Assembly: GCA_002633025.1 (NCBI GenBank)
Contig: NMRB01001160.1
Coordinates: 66,276 to 130,275 of the forward strand
Source of the DNA: Notospermus geniculatus
Taxonomy: Eukaryota > Nemertea > Pilidiophora > Heteronemertea > Lineidae
Reading direction: 5' to 3'
Length of the DNA: 64,000 nt
Below, piece after piece: positions 56,934 to 64,000 of this stretch. Position 1 is the first letter of the stretch. The number at the start of each line of letters is the position of its first letter. The notes under the pieces are model-generated. The model made no database searches. It saw only the letters and a program-made list of their open reading frames with translations, and had not been told where the DNA came from. The translations under genes and the position numbers were made by a program.

Positions 56934-57203
56934 TCACTCCCCAGTTGAAACGACGTACGTCACTAGAGCAGAGAAAACCAATATGAACTTAAAAAATACA
57001 GATGCCATGTCTCTGTGCCATATCTTCTCCGTAATGGCCACTGCCAAACCTCGTGCATAATCCCATTCCAGTGGTAGCCATTTAAACCATGTGGCCAGGA
57101 CCCCGGCGGCACTGTTCAACCTACTGATAATTATCAATGCCAGGAGAACCAACATCTTTGCTCTATCACGGCTCTCTCCAGGGAAATCAAAACTTTTTGT
57201 CAT
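56934..57203 (-). CDS. Hypothetical small membrane-like ORF
   Basis: An 89-codon minus-strand frame, ATG to stop, not overlapping any repeat I can identify. It has two hydrophobic stretches: AKMLVLLALIIISRLNSAAG (signal-like) and SVFFKFILVFSALVTYVVST, separated by FKWLPLEWDYARGLAVAI. I know no family match. A plus-strand reading from an acceptor at 56943 (phase 1, stop at 57058-57060) competes with it. It may be chance or a relic of a mobile element gene. Confidence 0.2.
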   Translation of the reverse strand: MTKSFDFPGESRDRAKMLVLLALIIISRLNSAAGVLATWFKWLPLEWDYARGLAVAITEKIWHRDMASVFFKFILVFSALVTYVVSTGE

Positions 57204-57584
57204 TCATCGGTAGAAATCGGTGACACGGTTCTTTAATTCCTTCCGTAAGTTATACCATCGTCGATATATCAGGGGTCATGTTATTTCAAGATTGTTGCAT
57301 CGTTCCAGGAGGTTGGGTTTGCCTTTCTAAGATTTCCAAAGGTTTCTGGGATATAAAGGTGATGGTGTATGATGTGTCAGTGTTGAATACCCCAGGATCG
57401 ATATCTGCATGATATGAATGGAGTTGTTGCTTCGTAAGGGAAAGGCTCGGTGGTTGTTGATCAGGGATGACCAAATCTTTCCAAACTGTGCCAGATCTGT
57501 TGTATGGAACATGTGACCTCCTCCTTTTCTGCGTTGACAGATGGAGTAGGTGCTTGGCAATCGAAACTCGCAACTCCTGAGGTG

Positions 57585-57832
57585 TCCACACAGCCAAGTG
57601 GTTATCACATCGGCTTAGCAAGTGGCAGGTCCCGGCTTCAAATCCAGCCTGGGCCATATGGGATATCATCCCTGGCTCTTCACGTCTGTCGCATGGGACA
57701 GTAAGCCATGGTGCCTTGTGCCTTGTTTCTTTGCAAGGGCAAGTAAAAGACCCCATCCAAGTGAGGAACATGAGTAGCTTGAGATGGCCTCTATAATGGC
57801 AGCTTTGGCTTCGCCCCTGATAGAAAAATCCA
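57585..57832 (+). mobile_element. tRNA-derived SINE, full-length copy
   Basis: From cacagccaagtggttatcac through ccggcttcaaatccagcctg to ggcttcgcccctgatagaaa. The 161-codon minus-strand ORF from 57771 starts inside it. Confidence 0.85.
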
Positions 57833-58610
57833 CTACTCTACTCCTACCAGTAAGCAAAATCCAGTTGGAACCAGTGCTCCTGGGACACTTTATCCTGGGG
57901 ACTATTTCTCTGTTTGCACTCACATCTTTACTGACTGGTTGCTTCTTATAACATCTTTAAAATTACTGCAGTATTTGAAAACCTTTGCTACCAAGAAATA
58001 TGAGTATCTTTTGTGAATGCAAAGTTCAGTCAACTGGTAAACAATGATATGGTGACTGTGATACAATGAATAAAATAAGTTTCATTCAACTTTGCAACTT
58101 TGCTCATGTTACAATATTGTATCCTGCAAAGGCCATCTCGGATGGCATCAGGAAAAATCTAAGCATTTTATTTACGAACATATCTTTGGTAAATTCAATA
58201 GTTAACTTTCGAAAGGCATAAAGCTTTGCAAGATTCGGGGCATGACCTTTCAAAGTGAACCAAAATTATCTGACATTGTGAAATTCCGGGAGATAGAATG
58301 ATTAAATTGTTTTCTGAAGGTTGAGAAGTTGGAGCTGCCGTAAGGTGATCGTGGTATGAAAGAAAACAAGATTATTTGATGATTAAATTTGGGCTTTGTG
58401 GCTCTGATAGGTAAATTCTTTAAAAGAAAATCTGACAATTCTTCAAAGTAAAGCTTAGTTTTGTTCCCTTCTGATAGATCTGATGAAACTTTGTAGAAGT
58501 TTAAATTGAATAACTCAGCTGGAGTTTAAAAACTAGAGTTAGTTGTTGCAAACTTCATTGTAAATTTGAAAGTTTTCTACACCTTTTCTATTCTGCCACG
58601 TTCGTTGACA
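57833..58610 (+). other. No feature seen
   Basis: AT-rich, no supported exon or repeat. Confidence 0.4.
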
Positions 58611-58614
58611 TTGT

Positions 58615-59515
58615 TATCTCCCCGCTTTTTGAAAAAAGTCGGGGAGATATTGTTTTACCCTCCGCCGTCAGTCCGGCCATCCGGCTGTCCGTCCGTCCGA
58701 AAGTGATATCTCCTCCTAGACCGTTCAACGGAGGAGCTTGAAACTTTGGTATATATTAGGTACTCATCCACTATTGTGCACAACACTCTTGGAATTTCGA
58801 TCCAACTCCCTGCCTTTCCACCAGGGGGCGATATGTGAAAAACACATTTATGGTCATTACTCCTAAAGTAATTGTGATAAAGTGACGAAATTTTGTGTGA
58901 ATGTTTATCTGTGACAGCTTCATAATATATCATACGGGTTTTGACCTTGACCTACTTTCAAGGTCACAGGGGTCAAAGTTTAATAAAAACCAGGAACCGT
59001 ACGAAAGTGATATCTCCTCCTGGACCGTTGAATGGAGGAGCTTGAAACTTTGGTGTATGTTAGGTACTCATCCACTATTGTGCACAACACTCTTGGAATT
59101 TCGGTCCAACTCCCTGTCTTTCCACCAGGGGGTGTTATGTGAAAAACACATTTATGGTCATTACTCCTAAAGTAATTGTGATAAAGTGAGGAAATTTTGT
59201 GTGAAGGTTTATCTGTGACAGCTTCACAATATGTCATAGAGATTTTGACCTTGACCTAGTTTCAAGATCACAGGGGTCAAACTTTGATAAAAACCATGAG
59301 CCGTCCAAAAGTGATATCTCCTCCTTCACCGTTCAATAGAGCAGTTTGAAACTTGGGTATATATTATGTACTCATCCACTAATGTGCACAACACTCCCAA
59401 CCCCCAATGTACTTCGATCGAACTCGGCCTCTTCCCACCAGGGGTCAATATATGAAAGACACAGGAAAAATAACCATGTCACCATTACTTCCTGTCGAAA
59501 GCGGGGAGATATGTG
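58615..59515. mobile_element. 'tctccccgcttt' element with three 305-bp internal units
   Basis: The ends atctccccgctttttg and cgaaagcggggagatat are inverted. Inside are a ccgtccgtccg tract and three tandem units beginning aaagtgatatctcctcct at about 58698, 59003 and 59307, each with ggagcttgaaactttggt and ccaccagggg. The third unit is most diverged and truncated. The ORFs on the minus strand (85 and 92 codons) repeat with the units and are not genes. Confidence 0.85.
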
Positions 59516-59559
59516 ATGGGCTCCCCATCGACATTGCTCTAGTTGTCAAATGCAGTAGG

Positions 59560-60112
59560 TAAAACCAGCAAAATCACAAGTGATCTGCTCACCACTGAAC
59601 TAAATTGGCTGTTGACGCCAGGTGTGCGCTGGACGATGTGTGGAATCTTCTCACCAGTGATGATCTCAAAAAAACAAAACAAAACCGATATCGTCAGTCT
59701 GTGGTGGTTGGTGAGAAGATCGGTGGCGATCAGATTGCTTGCGATATCTATGAGCGGTTATAACTGCAAATAAAGACGTTACAAAATAAAGATGTTGTTG
59801 TGGTCATAGTCACTGTGATGATCTCTAGTCATAGCTAAGAAGGACGTAAGGTGGCGCTGCAGTTGTCCACACGAAGAATGACGAAAACACCCGGAGCGTT
59901 ACGAATGATACACCTTTCTTAGCTCGGGGGCCTACGAATAGAGATCGTGTGGACGACTACAGCGCCACCTTACGTCTTTCTTAGCTACGACTAGAGATCA
60001 CCACAACGACTAGTGAATATGACTACAACAACATCTTTATTTTGTAACGTCTTTATTTGTGGTTATAACCGCCCATAGATATCACCCGGTGTGCTGCTGT
60101 CTTAGCCTTGCA
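59560..60112. mobile_element. Foldback family D, copy interrupted by another MITE
   Basis: Left half gtgatctgctcaccactgaa, ggctgttgacgccaggtgtg; right end acccggtgtgctgctgtctt after the insertion. Compare 22820-23049, which is uninterrupted. Confidence 0.8.
59750..60081. mobile_element. Young palindromic MITE nested in family D, GATATC target duplication
   Basis: The left end tatgagcggttataactgca and right end tgtggttataaccgcccata are inverted. Arms of about 150 bases match almost completely (gacgttacaaaataaagatg, ctaaggtggcgctg-type). The element is flanked on both sides by gatatc, where the uninterrupted family D sequence would have it once. Confidence 0.9.
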
Positions 60113-60639
60113 TTGGCGGGGGGGNTTTCCTCTTATAAAAGAAGTATCATGTGTTGATTTGTCCTTGCGTTAGTCGAGTCGATAACGTTTCGAAATACGA
60201 TCTTATAAAAAAATTTTGAGACAAAGTTTTCTGCATCTTCACATTGGTTATCTTGTCCATAAATTTGCTTTATACTCAACCCCTGACCCAATAATTTAAG
60301 AGAGTAAATACCATACTGTCCACATCCTATAGGTCATGGAAAGGATGTAGCTTCACACCAATAACCAGAATAAAAGATTGATGGCGAGTTTAACCAAGAA
60401 ATATCAAGAGAATTTCCAATTGATCCTGATATCCTGTGTTGTTTTGAGTAGCGGTGACGGTAGGAAGCGGAGAGTAATGGAACGGAAGTTTGTCGCTTGC
60501 GTTAAATGGAATAGACACAGGATGTGGGATGTCGGGGAACCACTAGAGGAATGAAGGGAAGTTTGGCATCAACCCTTGAAGTGATGACTGCAGGTCTGTG
60601 GCATGTGCAGTGATCATGTTTGTGGACAAAGCATGTTCT

Positions 60640-60897
60640 TGATAGACTAGTGGTTATCATGTCTGCTTAGCAAGCGGCAGGTCCCAGGTTCGAATCCACA
60701 GCCCAACCAGAATAATCATCCCTGGCTCTTCAATGCGTTGCATGGGACAGTAAGCCGTGATGCCTTGTACCTTGTTCCTTTGCAAGGGCAAGTAAAAGAC
60801 CCCATCCAAGTGAGGAACATGAGTAGCTTGAGATGACCTCTTCTGTACTTACGAGGGACAATAACACTTTGGCTTGCAGCCCTGACCGAAAAATTTA
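60640..60897 (+). mobile_element. tRNA-derived SINE, full-length copy
   Basis: Head gatagactagtggttatcat, B box aggttcgaatcc, body gggacagtaagccgtgatgc, end cagccctgaccgaaaaattt. Confidence 0.85.
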
Positions 60898-60924
60898 ATA
60901 CCGGTACACAAAATCCCAGTTGTT

Positions 60925-61110
60925 AGTTCACAGAGACCTGACTAAGTGAGTGGGATCTAGCTCCTCCAACATTATCTTACCAAAAGCTTCAGTGTCAGGA
61001 CTTTGATTTGAAGCTGCCAACTGCTTGCTGTGTGGACAGCAATGACGACCATCACCAACAGGAGAAGCTGGACCCAGGCAATGCCAGACCTCCGTAACCT
61101 TACAACTGTG
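60925..61110. repeat. Dispersed repeat, inverted relative to 2265-2430
   Basis: Shares ggagaagctggacccaggca, tgccagacctccgtaacctt and ggatctagctcctccaacat with the reverse complement of 2265-2430. Confidence 0.55.
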
Positions 61111-61740
61111 ATTTGCTGCATGTACGTACATGCTTTGTGCATTGCATTGAAGTCACCAACCCTACATTGCAAAGAATAGTTCACAGTTTGCCAATGCATG
61201 ATCGATCACGGTATGTCAGGAGGTAGCCTACTTCTTGTATTAACTGACTCGTTACCAGTTCCTCTGCTCTGTTTGCAATGACATCCATGGCAATCTCTGT
61301 CTGCTATCAACATCGTGTAGCCAACAAGCACCAGCAGCTGAAATTGGCTGACCGATGTTCACCTCCACCTTCAGGAAATGACTTGCTCGATCACCCCAGC
61401 TCTGAATAGGGCAAAATCATTTCATTATGATCTAAAGTCATACACTTTGTCATTATGACTCCTGCAGCTATCTGACCAACTTGGGAGGAAATTACATTCG
61501 CTTCAAGGGTTATTTTTGCTCTGAATATTTCTGGTTTGACTGCGGTAGTTTTGGCGAGGGGAAATGGTTGCTGAAGCAGTTTGTCTCGTGATCAGATGAG
61601 TCACCACAGGGGGTGGGAAATAGTTCACGCAGGGGAGAAATATTTAAAACCCTTGGCAAAGTGCAGCATAGCCTATTCGAACCTTTCCTGGTGCACTATT
61701 AAGGCTGCTTGACATAGGAGCTCATTTCTCAGTCATCGCC
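61111..61740 (+). other. No feature seen
   Basis: Unique-looking sequence without a supported exon. Confidence 0.4.
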
Positions 61741-61744
61741 TCTC

Positions 61745-61950
61745 CTAGATTTGAATCCAGCCCTGGATATCATCCCTGGCTCTTCACGTCCATCGCAGGG
61801 GGCAGCAAGCTGTGGTGACTTGTACCTTGTGTCTTTGCAAAGGCATGTTAAAGACCCCATCCAAGTGAGGAACATGAGTAGCTTGAGATGGCCTCTTCCA
61901 TCCTTAGCAGGGCCAATAATGCTGTGACTTCGGCCCTGATGATAAAGTCA
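61745..61950 (+). mobile_element. tRNA-derived SINE, head partly lost
   Basis: Begins at the B-box side (gatttgaatccagccctgga), body ggcagcaagctgtggtgact ... ccatccaagtgaggaacatg, end cttcggccctgatgataaag. Confidence 0.8.
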
Positions 61951-63635
61951 AGTACAAATACTCGTCGTTTGTGATTTGGCACAAATCATCCGTACCTGTA
62001 GAAGGAACATCACATTCTCCATAGGCGTTCAGTTTCTGATTTTGATTTTGAATGGAACATGAGGCATGAGAAATGAGAAGTGGGCAGCTCATTTCTAAGT
62101 AACACCAGCGAATACCTTCAGAAAGTCTCTGTTTGAGTTAGGCTTGGTGTTCCGTAGGTCGACTGATATCCTTCGCCAACGGAAAGCCACCAAATTAAAT
62201 TGACTCCAACAACTTGCAGAGCAACAGGTCCTACAGAGGCCTTGTGATGAAGGCCTGATTAAGTTTCTTATAATGGGCAAAATCTTCATTTTTCCAAGTC
62301 CAACGTTAGTTCTGTCTTTATACATGTATTACTTCAAACAATTGCAGAATAAAGACTTTTCGTATCACCCATGCCTTTCCATATAATCTCATGTCATCCA
62401 TCAAGAATATTCTCTTCTCTTTGCTTCCAATTTTCATCACTCTCCTTGTCCTCATTGAATTGGAAGCACTGCGAACAGTTGTACTGAAGGCGTAAAAAAC
62501 AGAGCAAAATATAGCACCATGACGTCTTCAACGCAGTGCAACACAGACGAGATGTCGGAAAAAAGGTTCAACTGCTCACAGTGCCTCCTAGTAGCAGTTC
62601 TGTAGGAATATACTGTTGTTGTTGTTTTTTCGTTCCCTGATTTGCATCCTGACAAGTACAGTTGCACAGAAACAATAACCATTAGGACTTCATCATTGTT
62701 TTTGTGTTCCTTTGTTTCAACTTCCAACACCATTTGAAAATTTTCGTAAAAATCCTTCGTTTTTCCACCCTCCCAAATTGTTGTAACGCTGTACTGATTT
62801 CTCTTTTTTCTTTCAACCCACCTGTACCACCAACAGCAGGTAAGCATAAACATTGTCTGGATGAAGCTTATCATCAGAATCATGCATTGATCTGAGGTTA
62901 TTGACTAACTGGCTTCCATTAAAGGTTCTTCAAGATGTCCAGTGTATAATTGGTGAAGTTTTTGTGCCAAATGTACTCCATCACTTCATCTGAGGGCACG
63001 CCTTAAAGTACAAACCGTGATGTCATATTTTACGATCTTTCAGGTGGTGTGCATGATATCAAACTGCACAATGTGTTTGTAACCGTATATGACATCACAT
63101 TATTGTACCCCGTTGCATCTAAATGGCCACATTACTGTGGTTGACTGAGTGGAACCTGTTGACTTGGTCTTCAGAGATGTTTGAGAGACATGTGACTGAT
63201 GTCAAGACCCACTCCCGTCACTGCCCTCTGATGAAGCGATACAATCTATGCATTCATGTTGACTTTGCTGGGTCAGATGCCATCTAAATGTTGGTGATGG
63301 ACTTCATGTAAAACGTCTCAACTTGTGTCTTATACTGGTGGACAGATCTGTTATCTGGGAAAAGGAAGCTGAAGTGAGGGTAGGCCAGTGGAAAAGATGT
63401 GTGCTGCTTAAAAAAAGTCTTTAAAAAAGTTTAAAAGTTAAAAGTTTGGGTTGATAGTCTGATATCAACAATTGTAGAGGTTCTCATCCCACTGTACATT
63501 TTAACCCCGGTCTATCCTGTAACCTTTCAGTTTAGAAATCAGATGAGCTGCTCATTCAGCGCTACAATCTGAGCATTTCTGACCGGTACCCATTTATACA
63601 CCTGGGTGGAGAGAGGCCAATAAGGCAAAGACATT
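61951..63635 (+). other. No supported gene
   Basis: The 143-codon minus-strand ORF (62452-62883) has cysteines and aromatic residues but no motif, splice context or repeat support that I recognise. An 'acagcag/gtaagc' splice-like sequence near 62835 leaves no exon. Confidence 0.4.
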
Positions 63636-63644
63636 ACCCAAATC

Positions 63645-63725
63645 TCATGCCATAGCAGGATTCGAACCCGGGACCCTCTGACCGCTAGTCGGAGACCTGA
63701 ACCACTACACCAAAGCCTGCCTTTC
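63645..63725 (-). mobile_element. tRNA-like sequence, probably the head of a second SINE family
   Basis: The minus strand reads ggctttggtgtagtggttca (A box) ... gtcccgggttcgaatcctgc (B box), about 75 bases apart as a whole. The acceptor-stem ends do not pair convincingly, so a SINE head or tRNA pseudogene is more likely than a functional tRNA. It is different from the abundant SINE of this window. Confidence 0.5.
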
Positions 63726-64000
63726 TTGGCGGATGTAACGAGCTGTATGGCACTTTGACCCCAAGAGATCTGATGATGATCTCAGTGTGCCAAGTCCATG
63801 AGAAGGATATTCTCATCTTCTTCTGAACGAAATGAAAAAAATGTCTTCTAATTTTTGTCTGCTTTCTTGCTTTTGCAAATCGAACAAGTCAAAATGGTGA
63901 ACACGTATTTTGTGGCATTTCATGTAATTTTATGCTACATGTGACATGTTTCATGTGTGGTGCATGCAAATGACAGCATGGAGTGACATAAGAGACTAAA

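Noticed and set aside
57286-57771. 161-codon minus-strand ORF
   Set aside because: Its start lies in a SINE and the remainder has no motif or splice context.
62452-62883. 143-codon minus-strand ORF
   Set aside because: No motif, no signal or domain recognisable and no comparative evidence; chance ORF is the safer call.
63645-63725. Functional tRNA gene on the minus strand
   Set aside because: A and B boxes are good, but the acceptor and anticodon stems do not pair well; more likely a SINE head.

Overview
This is animal nuclear DNA with split genes. About 96% of it is introns, foldback transposons, SINEs and minisatellites. Nothing in it is bacterial or viral. The style of the repeats (many palindromic MITEs, one abundant tRNA-derived SINE, '-cgtccgtccgtc-' elements, frequent 'taggccta') suggests a highly heterozygous marine invertebrate. 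A deuterostome such as a lancelet (amphioxus) is my best guess, but this is inference from general appearance; a hemichordate, echinoderm or mollusc is not excluded.

One plus-strand gene runs through most of the window (<931 to about 45 or 53 kb). I rebuilt it from splice signals and matching intron phases: a partial extracellular segment (931-1026), an EGF-like module (1654-1806), a calcium-binding EGF module (1954-2076), two TNFR-type cysteine-rich half-modules (3187-3261, 4640-4714), a linker exon (11550-11624), and a C-terminal region on exons at 25641-25932, 26351-26525, 39737-39929, 41260-41358, 41734-42336 and probably 44594 onward. Introns up to the 25641 exon are all phase 1, as in module-shuffled extracellular proteins. 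NxS/T sequons and cysteines point to a secreted protein or an ectodomain. I recognise no family for the C-terminal part (from 25641). The 5' end with the signal peptide lies outside the window.

The most striking structure is a tandem duplication of about 8.5 kb (37607-46131 and 46131-54566). It carries a second full set of the last four exons (48067-48259, 49524-49622, 49999-50601, 53155-53357). In the three certain exons the copies differ at 17 of 895 bases, of which 15 are synonymous. Phases prevent copy 1's 603-bp exon from splicing into copy 2's first exon, so the copies would act as alternative 3' cassettes, or they are two alleles placed in tandem by the assembler. Copy 2's homology stops exactly beside a single N at 54310.

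Layout: 1-1 kb foldback MITE and SINE; 1-5 kb EGF/TNFR exons; 5-11.5 kb intron with SINEs, a hammerhead-like motif and two minisatellites; 11.6-25.6 kb intron with nested foldbacks and 42-bp, 21-bp and G-rich arrays; 25.6-26.5 kb two exons; 26.5-37.6 kb intron rich in foldbacks; 37.6-54.6 kb tandem duplication; 54.6-64 kb SINEs, MITEs nested in each other and one weak minus-strand ORF.
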